From Desmonostoc muscorum FACHB-395 (GTDB lineage Bacteria > Cyanobacteriota > Cyanobacteriia > Cyanobacteriales > Nostocaceae), in the NCBI RefSeq assembly GCF_014698035.1, contig NZ_JACJSF010000031.1:1-64000 (forward strand): a stretch of 64,000 nt of DNA, given 5' to 3'. Below are positions 35,996 through 44,580 of this stretch, piece after piece. Numbering within the stretch: the stretch's first letter is position 1; the number at the start of each line of letters is the position of its first letter. Both the position numbers and the translations under genes were made by a program. The notes under the pieces are model-generated. The model had not been told where the DNA came from, ran no database searches, and worked only from the letters and a program-made list of their open reading frames with translations.

Positions 35996-36113
35996 AAGCA
36001 AGGGGACAAGGGGACAAGGGGACAAGAGGTGAGAACTTGAAACCAGTCTTTCCCCTTGTCCCCAATTCTCCTTGTCCCCTTGTCCTCTTGCCAATTCCCA
36101 ATTCCCAACATCT
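35996..36113. repeat. GGGGACAA octamer repeat element, copy 1
   Basis: Tandem aaggggac units are followed by a core ggtgagaacttgaaac and then ctttccccttgtccccaatt, the reverse complement of the first part, ending in attcccaattcccaa. Related copies are at 48104-48248, 49071-49222 and, reversed, 52605-52748. The element is a long imperfect hairpin and keeps frames open, producing false ORFs on both strands. Confidence 0.85.
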
Positions 36114-36187
36114 TGATGAAAGGTAATTTTTTGTGGCGTTGTTATACGCAATACTAAGATATTCTTGCTTTCTGCCTCAAGATTGTC

Positions 36188-36838
36188 ATGGTTCAATTCG
36201 ATGAACAGCTACGCCGCTTAGTTACCGAAGCCTGTGGACACCCACTTGGAAGTCCTCAGCGTCAGAAGCTGCTCACGCAAATTATTCGCTTGACAGCAAA
36301 TAGACTCTGGAGGGAAGGTACTCCCTACTATCAAGATGCACTACAACAAACTTGGTTGTATTTCTGCCGCAATGTTTGTGATGGCTTGACTGGTCAAATC
36401 TATGACCCCAACTATGGGAGTATCATTACCTGGCTAAATGCTTACCTAAAACGTAGACTACAAGACTTTTACATTAACCAGAACCGGGAACAAGCCACCA
36501 CAGTGCCTCTTCGGGTTCGTCAGTCTACATCGGGTGGAACAAGCGAAACAATCGATCCTGTAGATAATCTCCCCGCTAGCCCCCAGACACCTCCCATTTT
36601 GGAAGACTTGGAAACATGGGCTCAGACTGATTCTGAAGGAGAACTGCGCCGTACTTGTATTAAAGGACGACCAGATGTCAATTGTCAGGTGTTAATTCTT
36701 AAACGCCTACCCCCTGAAGTTGGCTGGAAAGAATTATCTGAGGAGTTTAGCTTGTCAATTCCGACGTTAAGCAGTTTTTATCAGCGCCAATGTATACCAC
36801 GTTTGCGTAAATTCGCTGAATCGGAGGGATTGTTTTAA
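36188..36838 (+). CDS. Sigma-70-family-like protein
   Basis: A 216-residue protein. YYQDALQQTWLYFCRNVC and WLNAYLKRRLQDFYINQ resemble sigma region 2. After an acidic linker, WKELSEEFSLSIPTLSSFYQ resembles a region 4 helix-turn-helix. There is no full group 1 or 2 core. I associate it with the ECF-like sigma factors of filamentous cyanobacteria, but which one I cannot say, and a non-sigma DNA-binding role is possible. The ATG at 36188 is a good start. It stands alone after the octamer repeat. Confidence 0.6.
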   Translation: MVQFDEQLRRLVTEACGHPLGSPQRQKLLTQIIRLTANRLWREGTPYYQDALQQTWLYFCRNVCDGLTGQIYDPNYGSIITWLNAYLKRRLQDFYINQNREQATTVPLRVRQSTSGGTSETIDPVDNLPASPQTPPILEDLETWAQTDSEGELRRTCIKGRPDVNCQVLILKRLPPEVGWKELSEEFSLSIPTLSSFYQRQCIPRLRKFAESEGLF

Positions 36839-36981
36839 ATAACGAAGAAGGAGAGCCAGTTCGTTGCAAACTTTCCCAAAGATAAAAAGACCTCTCCCTG
36901 GTTTGACTAACCAAAATCTATCTTTCTCCAAGTCGGAAAGGGACAGACTTTAATAAAGTTCAAGACAGTGAGAGGTTAGTA

Positions 36982-37920
36982 TTAATTCTTGATAGATAAA
37001 ACCCAATCCCCTAAAAGTTGATTTACTCTATCGGGTACTTCATCATGGGGACAATGACCGGCTGTTAAAAAGTGTTCCCTGAGTTCAGGATAATATTGAC
37101 GAAATTTTTGAGAACGTTCTCTAGCATTCATCCAAGGGTCAGCTTCTCCCCACAACATTAATAGAGGACAAGTTAATTGCTTTAGTAGCACATCAACTTT
37201 TTCCCCTTGAGGAGTGCTAAAGACTGAAACAAACACATCCAACGCACCAGGATCGTAAGCAGGGCGAGAAATTTCTTCTATTAATTGGTCTGTAATGGCA
37301 CTCTTGTCAAGATAAACTTTTTCTAGAGTTTGGCGAATTACCCAACGTTGTCGCACGTACTGAAATAACAAAAACTGGGCTAAAGGTTGTTGAAAAATCC
37401 ACTTAGTGCCGTCACCAAGAAGTTTTTGCAAATTAGCCGATTGTTTGGGAGCCTGAATTTCTGATTGTAAAGCTTCAGGCTCAGATGTAGGCTGCCTTTC
37501 GCTAAAAGGCCCGGCGCTATTGAGCAAAACTAAACCAGCAGCACTGTCGGGACGTTGTGCTGCAACACACAAGCCAGCGTAGCCACCAAGGGAATTACCC
37601 GCTAATACTGCTTTTTGACCAATTACTTCACTGATAAAATCATCGAGTTGGTCGCGCCACAAGTCGCCACTGTACTGCAATTTTGGTTTTGCCGATCGCC
37701 CAAATCCCAAAAGATCGATCGCAAATACTTCAAAATCTTGACACAATCCGGTGATATTCTTGCGCCAGTGGTCTGTGGAAGCACCAAATCCATGTACCAA
37801 AAGCAACGGCGGACGTTGCGCTTGTTTCTCTCCCGCACGCACATAGTAAACGTTGTGCCCGCGCCACTGCCAATATTTACCAGGAATTGGGGTTGTAGAG
37901 GGGGCTGTAGTTGCCTGCAT
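36982..37920 (-). CDS. Alpha/beta hydrolase, plastid-type hydrolase family
   Basis: A 312-residue protein. PPLLLVHGFGASTDHWRKNI contains the oxyanion HG motif, VLAGNSLGGYAGLCVA the nucleophile elbow with catalytic Ser, and LTAGHCPHDEVPDRVNQ the catalytic His. LLMLWGEADPWM carries the acid. It resembles cyanobacterial and chloroplast hydrolases of the pheophytinase/chlorophyll dephytylase group, but substrate cannot be read from the sequence. There is no signal peptide. The ATG at 37920 fits. It stands alone on the minus strand. Confidence 0.85.
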   Translation of the reverse strand: MQATTAPSTTPIPGKYWQWRGHNVYYVRAGEKQAQRPPLLLVHGFGASTDHWRKNITGLCQDFEVFAIDLLGFGRSAKPKLQYSGDLWRDQLDDFISEVIGQKAVLAGNSLGGYAGLCVAAQRPDSAAGLVLLNSAGPFSERQPTSEPEALQSEIQAPKQSANLQKLLGDGTKWIFQQPLAQFLLFQYVRQRWVIRQTLEKVYLDKSAITDQLIEEISRPAYDPGALDVFVSVFSTPQGEKVDVLLKQLTCPLLMLWGEADPWMNARERSQKFRQYYPELREHFLTAGHCPHDEVPDRVNQLLGDWVLSIKN

Positions 37921-38245
37921 GATTCAAAGAATTGTTAAGTAGCTTTAATAATTGTAGTGTAGAGCAGAGGCTTAGCTTTTGACTTTTGACTCTTGAGCCT
38001 TCACCGAAGAAAAAAAAGGATACAAGTTACTAAAATTATTTATGGGGATTGTAATTTTGAAAGTGCTGCTACTATATGGCATAAATATATAAATCTAGCT
38101 ATTCAAAAATAATAAATGCTTTCAAATTACTTCTTAAGAAAGATGATTTAAATTTCCAAATCTATCTTAAGGCAAATAGGATAAAACTCAAGTTAGACGA
38201 TAAAATATCTGAACAAATAAAAATCACCTTACTAAAAGTAAATAT
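37921..38245. other. Divergent gene-free region
   Basis: About 325 AT-rich bases between the hydrolase and the small lmo0937-type gene. I see no repeat array or strong hairpin; the promoters of both genes should lie here. Confidence 0.4.
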
Positions 38246-38398
38246 ATGTTAGGTATACTTTGGGGTATTGTTGTTGTACTGGTTGCTTTTTGGGCATTAG
38301 GATTAGTACTTCATATTGCTGGAAATTTAATTCATGCAGTATTACTTATAGCTATTGCGCTTGCCATTTACAATTTTTTCAAAGCCCGTGATGTGTGA
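38246..38398 (+). CDS. lmo0937-family (DUF5670-like) small membrane protein, 50 aa
   Basis: Translates as MLGILWGIVVVLVAFWALGL, continuing through HIAGNLIHAVLLIAIALAI and ending YNFFKARDV. Two short hydrophobic helices with a central His-Ile-Ala-Gly-Asn turn match the lmo0937 family, tiny membrane proteins widespread in bacteria and often stress-linked. The length (50) is exactly typical. It is too short for ordinary ORF lists. Function is not established. Confidence 0.85.
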   Translation: MLGILWGIVVVLVAFWALGLVLHIAGNLIHAVLLIAIALAIYNFFKARDV

Positions 38399-38488
38399 GA
38401 ATTGGGTAAATATGTAGTGATAATAAAGACTGGAATCCTTGCGTTATAAGAATTGAGCAGGGAAAAATCACTACTGATTTATTGACAA

Positions 38489-39415
38489 ATGGCAAATGAC
38501 AAATTGATTACGGGTAAAACCAAACTGCTAGGGGTAATTGGACATCCGGTGGAACATTCGCTGTCGCCAGCAATGCATAATGCTGCGTTAGCGCAGCTCG
38601 TCGTTGGCGAAGCCTCTCGTAGAGAAGACATCGCTAATTTAGGATTAGATTATGTTTATCTTCCCTTTCCCATAGCACCAGAGAATTTAGAAGTAGCGAT
38701 CGCAGGCTTTGCCGCTATTGGTGTTGTCGGCTTTAGTGTTACAATCCCCCACAAACAGGCAATCATGCCCCTGCTCTCAGAAATTACCCCTCTAGCTCAA
38801 ATGATAGGGGCTGTGAATACGGTTAGTCGCCAAAATAACCAATGGGTGGGGACAAACACAGATATAGAAGGATTTATCGCCCCTTTGCAGACAACCTATA
38901 AGCAAGATTGGAGTCAAAAAGTAGCGGTAATTTTAGGTAATGGTGGCGCAGCCAGAGCAGTTGTAGCAGGTTGTCACCAACTAGGTTTTGCCAAAATTCA
39001 TGTTGTTGGGCGGAATGTGCAGAGATTACAAGAATTCCGCGATAGTTGGAGCAATTCACCTATAAGTGAAAATTTGCAAGTTCACCAATGGGAAGAACTT
39101 TCAAAGCTAATTCCCCAAGCTAATCTGCTGGTAAACACAACCCCCATAGGGATGTATCCCAAAGTTGACGAGTCGCCTTTGAGTGGAGAAGAAATAGCGA
39201 ATTTACCAACAGGTGCGATCGCTTACGATTTAATATATATCCCTAAACCGACGCAATTTCTAGAGCAAGCTGAAAAACAAGGTGCAATTGCGATCGATGG
39301 CTTAGAAATGCTAGTCCAGCAAGGGGTAGCAGCATTAAAAATTTGGTTGCAGCAGGAAAATATACCTGTAGAAGTGATGCGCCAAGCTTTGCAAAAGCAT
39401 TTGGGCTTAGGTTGA
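38489..39415 (+). CDS. aroE: Shikimate dehydrogenase (AroE) with an in-frame repeat insertion
   Basis: A 308-residue protein that reduces 3-dehydroshikimate to shikimate with NADPH in aromatic amino acid synthesis. Motifs: GHPVEHSLSPAMHN (substrate), SVTIPHKQ (catalytic Lys), TNTDIEGF (catalytic Asp), LGNGGAARAVV (nucleotide binding) and GLEMLVQQG. Residues 35-49 (AQLVVGEASRREDIA) interrupt the normal HNAAL...LGLDYVY join and are encoded by a small dispersed repeat (38585-38626), so the protein is about 15 residues longer than usual here. The ATG at 38489 is part of a GACAAAT heptamer-like run. Confidence 0.92.
   Translation: MANDKLITGKTKLLGVIGHPVEHSLSPAMHNAALAQLVVGEASRREDIANLGLDYVYLPFPIAPENLEVAIAGFAAIGVVGFSVTIPHKQAIMPLLSEITPLAQMIGAVNTVSRQNNQWVGTNTDIEGFIAPLQTTYKQDWSQKVAVILGNGGAARAVVAGCHQLGFAKIHVVGRNVQRLQEFRDSWSNSPISENLQVHQWEELSKLIPQANLLVNTTPIGMYPKVDESPLSGEEIANLPTGAIAYDLIYIPKPTQFLEQAEKQGAIAIDGLEMLVQQGVAALKIWLQQENIPVEVMRQALQKHLGLG
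38585..38626. repeat. Small dispersed repeat (SDR) inside aroE
   Basis: Starts gcgttagcgcagctcgtc and ends gcctctcgtagagaag, the form of the small palindromic repeats scattered through Nostoc genomes. Related fragments lie at about 39585-39626 and 44490-44540 in this window. It is in frame, adding about 15 codons without stops. Confidence 0.75.
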
Positions 39416-39486
39416 TGAAGAAATAATTTTCTTGAGCTAGATTGCTTTTAGCGATAACTTTTTAAAATGCGTAAGTAGCTCTTAAA

Positions 39487-39528
39487 GTGTGTCTATAAAC
39501 CTTGTTTGTACGAGGTTTATAGACACAC
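39487..39528 (+). terminator. 16 bp perfect hairpin after aroE
   Basis: GTGTGTCTATAAACCT (39487-39502) pairs perfectly with AGGTTTATAGACACAC (39513-39528) around ten bases. It begins 71 bases after the aroE stop. There is no strong T run, so it may be a palindromic repeat as much as a terminator. Confidence 0.55.
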
Positions 39529-39584
39529 CAATAGGTGGTAAAAAATAAGTGGTTGTATAGTCCACGTCTGTGGGCTACCCTTTT

Positions 39585-39626
39585 CATGAGGGAGACGCTG
39601 CGCTAACGGTAACGCCAAGGGCGAAT
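39585..39626. repeat. SDR-like fragment
   Basis: gagggagacgctgcgctaac and following bases up to gggcgaatg are related to the repeat inserted in aroE and to that at about 44490. It lies in the leader of the hydrolase gene at 39703 and generates a false minus-strand ORF (39517-39720). Confidence 0.55.
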
Positions 39627-39702
39627 GTTTGTGTAGCCGCGATATTCCATTCGCCGGGGCTAATTTATTTGCTTTGCAGTCATTATTAACGCATTCCAAT
39701 TT

Positions 39703-40905
39703 ATGTTTCCCAAACCCCAAATAGTTTTATCATGGCTTGTATTCTTACTAAGTTTTGCAAGCCTATTTCTTAGTTCTTGGATTCTTCTTCCGGCTCCAAA
39801 TATGTCTTTACTCACGCTAGCGGTGGGAGCGCCAGAAGTCAGTCCTTGGTTATTGTTATTAAATTTATTCTCTTTATTGCTTTCTTTTTTCTGCATCCGT
39901 CGCTATAAAATACGGCGTTTAGCTTCTATTTTCAGTTCAATAGGATTGCTACTTTGTGCATGGGTGCTGGCGAATATCCCACTAACTCAAATGCAGATGG
40001 ATAAAGCAATGAAACAAGGATTGGGAACGTACTATCTAGAGCAAATTCCAGTCCAAGTAAGGGCTAAAATGCAAACCCATCCCTTTGATTTAGTTAATTC
40101 CTTTCGGGGTATTGCATTAGGTAAAATCCGTTATCAAAAAGATATTCTTTTTGCTTCTCCTGCGGGAGTTCCTTTAAAAATGGAAGTTTACCAACCACCA
40201 CAGGTAGGGAAATATCCAGCAGTGGTAGTAATTTATGGTGGAGCTTGGCAATATGGAAACCCTCATGCCAATTCTGAGTTTAATCAATATATCGCTCATC
40301 AAGGATATACAGTATTTGCGATCGACTATCGACACGCACCTAAATATCAGTTTCCATCTCAGTTAGATGATGTGCGTACAGCCTTAAATTTTATTCGCAA
40401 AAATGCAGCAAGTTATGAAGCCGATCCAGAACGTATGGTACTTATAGGACGTTCTGCGGGAGCGCACCTAGCAATGCTAGCGGCTTATCAGCCAGATGCA
40501 CCGCCCATTCTTGCTGTAATTAACTATTACGGGCCTGTTAACTTGCCTGAAGGATACAAAACGCCACCAGTTCCCGATCCTATCAACACCCGCGCTGTTT
40601 TAAAAGCATTTCTCGGTGGTTCATTAGAAGAATTACCTAATCAGTATAAAATTGCTTCACCCATAAATTACTTGACGCACCCTTTACCACCAACTTTATT
40701 AATTTACGGCAGTCGTGACCATTTGGTGGAAGCGCGATTTGGCAGGCAGATGTACGAAAGTTTACATAACTCTGGTAATACTGCGGTTTTTCTACAAATT
40801 CCTTGGGCAGAACACGCTTTTGATGCAGTTTTCAACGGTGTGAGCAATCAATTAGCGTTGTATCATACCGAGAGGTTTTTGGCTTGGGCGTTGTTTAAGC
40901 AATAA
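39703..40905 (+). CDS. Membrane-anchored alpha/beta hydrolase (esterase/lipase-like)
   Basis: A 400-residue protein. Three hydrophobic stretches at the N-terminus (about 7-32, 45-65 and 78-98) precede a hydrolase domain. VVVIYGGAWQYGN replaces the usual HGGGW oxyanion motif, VLIGRSAGAHLAMLAA carries the nucleophile Ser, YGSRDHLVEARFG the acid and PWAEHAFDAVF the His, so the triad is complete. Substrate is unknown; the family includes carboxylesterases and BD-FAE-type enzymes. The ATG at 39703 is followed directly by the first membrane segment. It is an isolated gene. Confidence 0.85.
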   Translation: MFPKPQIVLSWLVFLLSFASLFLSSWILLPAPNMSLLTLAVGAPEVSPWLLLLNLFSLLLSFFCIRRYKIRRLASIFSSIGLLLCAWVLANIPLTQMQMDKAMKQGLGTYYLEQIPVQVRAKMQTHPFDLVNSFRGIALGKIRYQKDILFASPAGVPLKMEVYQPPQVGKYPAVVVIYGGAWQYGNPHANSEFNQYIAHQGYTVFAIDYRHAPKYQFPSQLDDVRTALNFIRKNAASYEADPERMVLIGRSAGAHLAMLAAYQPDAPPILAVINYYGPVNLPEGYKTPPVPDPINTRAVLKAFLGGSLEELPNQYKIASPINYLTHPLPPTLLIYGSRDHLVEARFGRQMYESLHNSGNTAVFLQIPWAEHAFDAVFNGVSNQLALYHTERFLAWALFKQ

Positions 40906-40929
40906 TTTTATTAACATAGAGCAGCAGTC

Positions 40930-41055
40930 AGAGCATAAAGACTCATTCACGAGTATCAAAGACTCATCAACAGAGTTATGAGGTGGATGAACGAGTATTA
41001 AAGGTGGATGAATGGAGTTCTAAGCCTCATTAATGAAGTTCAAAGGCTCAATTAG
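40930..41055. repeat. Second array of 21 bp repeats, six diverged units
   Basis: Units of 21 bases start at 40930, 40951, 40972, 40993, 41014 and 41035. Examples are gagtatcaaagactcatcaac and ggagttctaagcctcattaat. They are clearly the same family as the array at 7675-7926, but more diverged, and two carry AGGTGGATGA in place of the core. This fills most of the 300-base gap 40906-41205; beyond it the sequence runs into a CTCTGTG-type repeat near 41115-41145, also known from Nostoc intergenic regions, with a reversed relative at 50228-50262. Confidence 0.85.
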
Positions 41056-41205
41056 GGACTTCCAAATTAAAAAACATTCAAAAATCTCATACAACAATCC
41101 TCTCTCTTCTCCATCTCTCTGTGCCCTCTGCGCCTCTGTGGTTCGTTTTCTTGGATAATTTATTTCTTGGAAATCCCTTAAATTTAATCAGTACTCAGCA
41201 CCCTA

Positions 41206-41817
41206 CTATTTTTGCGGCCAACGCCAGTTATAGCGATTCCATTCGTAGATTCCTTGAATTTCATACTCAGCGCCGTTGAAGAAGCGGACGACGCAGTTAG
41301 TAGAGGAATCATCACCGTTGCTAATTTCCTCGACCTTAATCACCATACAAGGAAACCATTCGCGCTTACAAGGCCCATCTTTTTGCACCCATTCCCATAG
41401 TGCATTGGAAACTTCAATGCGATCGCCTACTCTTAACTTTAGTGCATCCTCAAAATAAGAATACTTATCAAAATGGAATGACTCAACACGATTCAGCCAC
41501 TGCAAACCATAGCGTTCCCGGATAAATTGTACTGTTCCAGAGTCATTTTCTAGCAGCCAGTCATTAAGTAATTGCACTTTCCAAGTGCGGTTGCGCTGTT
41601 CTGCATCTTTAACAAACTGTAAAAATGCTTCTAACTCCTCTGGCGTAAGTTCGTCTAAAGGATTAGCAATATCTGATGCCCTAGAGATAGAATTTCCCTG
41701 AATTTGCTCGACCACTTGCAGTAAAATCTGTTTCTGCGTGTCAGTGAGAGGACAGCTTGCTGCATCACAATCATTAAAGGCTGCGAGCATAGATGCTTCA
41801 ATCTCATCTGGTGTCAT
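41206..41817 (-). CDS. Conserved cyanobacterial protein of unknown function
   Basis: A 203-residue soluble protein. The first half is helical (MTPDEIEASMLAAFNDCDAA, LTPEELEAFLQFVKDAEQRN). The second half contains LKLRVGDRIEVSNALWEWV, FPCMVIKVEEI and CVVRFFNGAEYEIQGIYEWN, which looks like a small beta-rich domain reminiscent of SH3/Tudor-like folds. I do not recognise a named family. The ATG at 41817 fits. It stands alone. Confidence 0.68.
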   Translation of the reverse strand: MTPDEIEASMLAAFNDCDAASCPLTDTQKQILLQVVEQIQGNSISRASDIANPLDELTPEELEAFLQFVKDAEQRNRTWKVQLLNDWLLENDSGTVQFIRERYGLQWLNRVESFHFDKYSYFEDALKLRVGDRIEVSNALWEWVQKDGPCKREWFPCMVIKVEEISNGDDSSTNCVVRFFNGAEYEIQGIYEWNRYNWRWPQK

Positions 41818-42034
41818 AAGTTAATCGCAATTGAGGGTTTATTTCCCTAATTATTACTTTTTCTAGAGTGTGTAGGGGAGTTTTGATAACTCCTATGCGG
41901 ATATCACAAGAATCCTACCTCTGATAACAGTGAGTACAAAAGGTTAAATTAAAGTCTTCAATCCTGTTGTAGTTAAATTCAGGTAAGCTGAGGTTATAAG
42001 TTACATATTTTTGGATTAAGTAACGGGGTCTTGT

Positions 42035-42466
42035 ATGCGGTTGCGGTCACTCACGGTCGTTTTTATTTCCTGTCTCATCGCCTTGCTATCGTGGGTGATT
42101 ACTCCCCCTGCTATAGCGTTGACACAGATTAAATTATTTGATGTTTCTTATAAAGATTGTCCACCAGAACTGGCACAAGGGGCTGTTATCAGTAGTGGTA
42201 GCGCGGCTGCCAATTGTTTTATTGTCATTGGCAAAGCAGAAAATGGCACTAATAAAACAGTCTACGACGCAGATATTTTTGGACGCATCTATGATGCCAA
42301 CAATGACTCAGTGATGCAAAATCGCACTCGATTAGGTTCTATTACTGAAGTACCGCCAGGGATTAGCGATTTTCAACTGAGAATTACTGTACCAGCAAAT
42401 CAACCTACTCCGTTGAAGCTGAAGCAGTTTAAGGCTGCTGGATTTAGTGGTCAAGTGCGTAGGTAA
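42035..42466 (+). CDS. Secreted conserved cyanobacterial protein
   Basis: A 143-residue protein. The signal peptide MRLRSLTVVFISCLIALLSW runs to about AIA (residue 28). The mature domain begins LTQIKLFDVSYKDCPPELAQ, has two cysteines (DCPPE, ANCFIV) that could form a disulfide, and continues with GKAENGTNKTVYDADIFGRI. The beta-rich pattern with NxTNKTVY resembles secreted immunoglobulin-like modules. Function is unknown; it is probably periplasmic. Confidence 0.7.
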   Translation: MRLRSLTVVFISCLIALLSWVITPPAIALTQIKLFDVSYKDCPPELAQGAVISSGSAAANCFIVIGKAENGTNKTVYDADIFGRIYDANNDSVMQNRTRLGSITEVPPGISDFQLRITVPANQPTPLKLKQFKAAGFSGQVRR

Positions 42467-42632
42467 GGCATTTAATTTGCATAACTAATCCCCACCCCAC
42501 AAGAAATTTATTTTTGGTGGATACAAATTAAAAGATTTTTAGCTTACCAATTTTAGATTTGAGATTTAGGAGACGATGCGTTAGTCCGCACAAGAAGAGG
42601 TTTTCCAATCAGTATTTTAGACACAATAAAAA

Positions 42633-42668
42633 TTGTAGAGACGCAAATTAAAATTTGCGTCTCTACAA
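42633..42668. terminator. 16 bp hairpin between convergent genes
   Basis: TTGTAGAGACGCAAAT (42633-42648) pairs perfectly with ATTTGCGTCTCTACAA (42653-42668) around TAAA. A short T run follows at 42672-42676, and a run of A precedes it, so it can act in both directions for the secreted-protein gene and yggT. Its sequence is also a common dispersed palindrome in Nostoc. Confidence 0.7.
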
Positions 42669-42689
42669 AAGTTTTTATTGGGGTAGCAA

Positions 42690-42968
42690 TCAAAATCCTT
42701 GCGCGAATGGCAAACGAGCTAAGGTTCTCAGAAGATCGCCAGCTAAGTTGAGTGCTAAGAAAGCTAAGATCGGAGAAAAATCCATGCCGCCCAATGGGGG
42801 AATAATTGAGCGGAATAGATTCAAATAAGGATCGCTAATCTGGGCTAAAGCGGCAAATGGCTGGTTATACCAGTTGATTGTCGGGAACCAGGTCAACAAA
42901 ACCCGGATAATTAGCAAATAGCTATAAAAGGTGACAAAGGTAACTAGTGTCGTAATCAGTAAACTCAT
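42690..42968 (-). CDS. YggT/YlmG-family membrane protein
   Basis: A 92-residue protein. Two membrane helices flank the conserved loop WFPTINWYNQPFAALAQISD with PYLNLFRSIIPPLGGMDFSP, exactly the YggT/YlmG (Ycf19-like) pattern. In cyanobacteria and plastids the family is linked to nucleoid distribution, division and thylakoid complex assembly. The length is normal. It is the last of three minus-strand genes, 126 bases after the next one upstream. Confidence 0.92.
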   Translation of the reverse strand: MSLLITTLVTFVTFYSYLLIIRVLLTWFPTINWYNQPFAALAQISDPYLNLFRSIIPPLGGMDFSPILAFLALNLAGDLLRTLARLPFAQGF

Positions 42969-43094
42969 AGATGGCTTGGTTTCCTACTAAGTGTCAAACG
43001 CGGTCTTGTCTTTCTAATTTTAATTTAGTCTATGTCATGGAGTTTGCAGATGTGCTACTCCACACCAGACATTTTCACCACGCCGGAACTAATT

Positions 43095-43448
43095 TCAGGA
43101 GTCTTTAGTGAGGGTGCGATCCTTGTTGGCTTGGGGTGAATCGCCATTTACATTTCCTAGCTGCTTTCGCACATCATCAATTGTGGCATTTAGCTGGGCA
43201 ATTTTATCTTCTAGCGATCGCCTAGCTGTTTCTATGCCGATGCTCTCACTCTCTGAGGCTTTCATCTGACGGCGCTTTGCTGCTATTTTTTTCGCTTCGA
43301 CTTGGCTATCCGTCAGTTCTACCTCGTCGTCTGCTAGCAATTCTGGATTGCGTCGAGAAGCAATCAGTGCGCCGATAACACCGCCAAATACGCCACCGAC
43401 AAAGGCCCCTGCTAAAAAACCACTGCCAAAACCATCTCGTTGACTCAT
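43095..43448 (-). CDS. Glycine-zipper/coiled-coil protein (YtxH-like)
   Basis: A 117-residue protein. A Gly-rich hydrophobic N-terminus (GSGFLAGAFVGGVFGGVIGA) is followed by a charged coiled-coil region (ARRSLEDKIAQLNATIDDVR) and a disordered tail. It looks like the small membrane-associated YtxH-type proteins. No function is established. The ATG at 43448 opens it. It sits between upp (78 bases upstream) and yggT. Confidence 0.7.
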   Translation of the reverse strand: MSQRDGFGSGFLAGAFVGGVFGGVIGALIASRRNPELLADDEVELTDSQVEAKKIAAKRRQMKASESESIGIETARRSLEDKIAQLNATIDDVRKQLGNVNGDSPQANKDRTLTKDS

Positions 43449-43525
43449 ATCTTTACCGCCTTCAACAAACCTTGCAACTTTTACAGTAGTTATGCTATCT
43501 TTATCTGCCCTAGCTGCATACTAGC

Positions 43526-44176
43526 TTAAGTCCCAAATGTGCGATCGCCTGCATCTCCTAATCCCGGTACAATAAACCCCTTACTGTTGAGTTTTTCGTC
43601 AATAGTAGCGGTGTAAACAATTAAACCTGGATAAGCTTCACTCAGTTTTTGCAAAGCTGGTGGAGCCGCCACTACGCAAACAATCCGGGTCAGGGAAGGA
43701 TCGGCACCCCGTTGTGTTAATTCTGCCATTGTAGCCATGATCGACCCTCCTGTTGCCAACATGGGATCGGTAATTAACACTCGTGTTTGGGGGTCAAATT
43801 TTTCTGGCAACTTGTTCAGATAACAATGAGGTTGCAGTGTTTCTTCATCTCGCGCCAAGCCCAGATGGTAAACCGATGCTAAAGGTAATAAAGTCTGCGC
43901 TCCTTCGAGTAATCCTAGTCCAGCCCGCAGAATCGGTACTACTGCTACTGGTATTTGTGGATCGATCACAGTTGCTGGACAGGTATCCAAAGGAGTCTGT
44001 ACTGCTGTTTCTTGGGTCGGCAACCAGTCTCGCGCAGCTTCATAAGTCAGCCATCTTCCCAACTCAGTCATGGCGCTGCGAAATAATACTGAAGGCGTGC
44101 CTGCATCACGGGCGACTGCCAGCCAGTGTTTGATCAGGGGATGGGGTGGAACATAAACGCGCAATTGTAGCGTCAT
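43526..44176 (-). CDS. upp: Uracil phosphoribosyltransferase
   Basis: A 216-residue protein from the ATG at 44176; the frame stays open upstream to 44239 but the family start is MTLQLRVYVPPHPL. VPILRAGLGLLEG, VLITDPMLATGGSI (PRPP binding) and the C-terminal GFIVPGLGDAGDRTFGT (uracil binding) are diagnostic. It converts uracil and PRPP to UMP, for pyrimidine salvage. The length matches the family (about 208-216). Confidence 0.95.
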   Translation of the reverse strand: MTLQLRVYVPPHPLIKHWLAVARDAGTPSVLFRSAMTELGRWLTYEAARDWLPTQETAVQTPLDTCPATVIDPQIPVAVVPILRAGLGLLEGAQTLLPLASVYHLGLARDEETLQPHCYLNKLPEKFDPQTRVLITDPMLATGGSIMATMAELTQRGADPSLTRIVCVVAAPPALQKLSEAYPGLIVYTATIDEKLNSKGFIVPGLGDAGDRTFGT

Positions 44177-44404
44177 AGCCAGAAATAGGCGACTTTTTAT
44201 TGTACAAGAACTGAAACACCATAATACTCTTTCCTGCATCCGGCTGACAGCTAAAATTAATACTCTCCAATTTATTGAGAAATAATTTCATTAGTAGTTG
44301 ACATCTATTCTCAATCAAAGCTATATTATTATCCAGTGTTCTCCTCTCTTTTAAGGATCGGCAGACGGGATTAGCCAGCAGTAGCAGGCTCGTCCCTCTT
44401 TTTT

Positions 44405-44580
44405 TTGATTTGTCATTTGTCATTAGTCCTTGGTCATTAGTCATTAGTTAAATTAAATATTCATTGACTCTAGATAAAGGACAAATACTTCTCTACGAGA
44501 GGCTACGCGTTAGCGGAGCTTTCGCTTTAGCGATACGCTCAGTACAAATGACAAAGGACAAAGGACAAATGACAAATGAC
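44405..44580. repeat. Inverted heptamer tracts flanking an SDR-like element
   Basis: Left tract: tttgtcatttgtcattagtc units at 44405-44448. Right tract: caaatgacaaaggacaaagg units at 44545-44580, largely their reverse complement. Between them is an SDR-like sequence near 44490-44540 (cttctctacgagaggctacg). The right tract contains the crtH ribosome site and start codon. Confidence 0.8.

Noticed and set aside
38585..38626. Frameshift or pseudogene in aroE
   Set aside because: The inserted repeat is in frame and all catalytic motifs downstream are intact.
39517..39720. 67-codon minus-strand ORF
   Set aside because: It lies over a hairpin and an SDR-like fragment and overlaps the start of the hydrolase gene.
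44106..44444. 112-codon minus-strand ORF beside upp
   Set aside because: Overlaps upp in another frame and starts inside heptamer repeats; the predicted peptide has no features.
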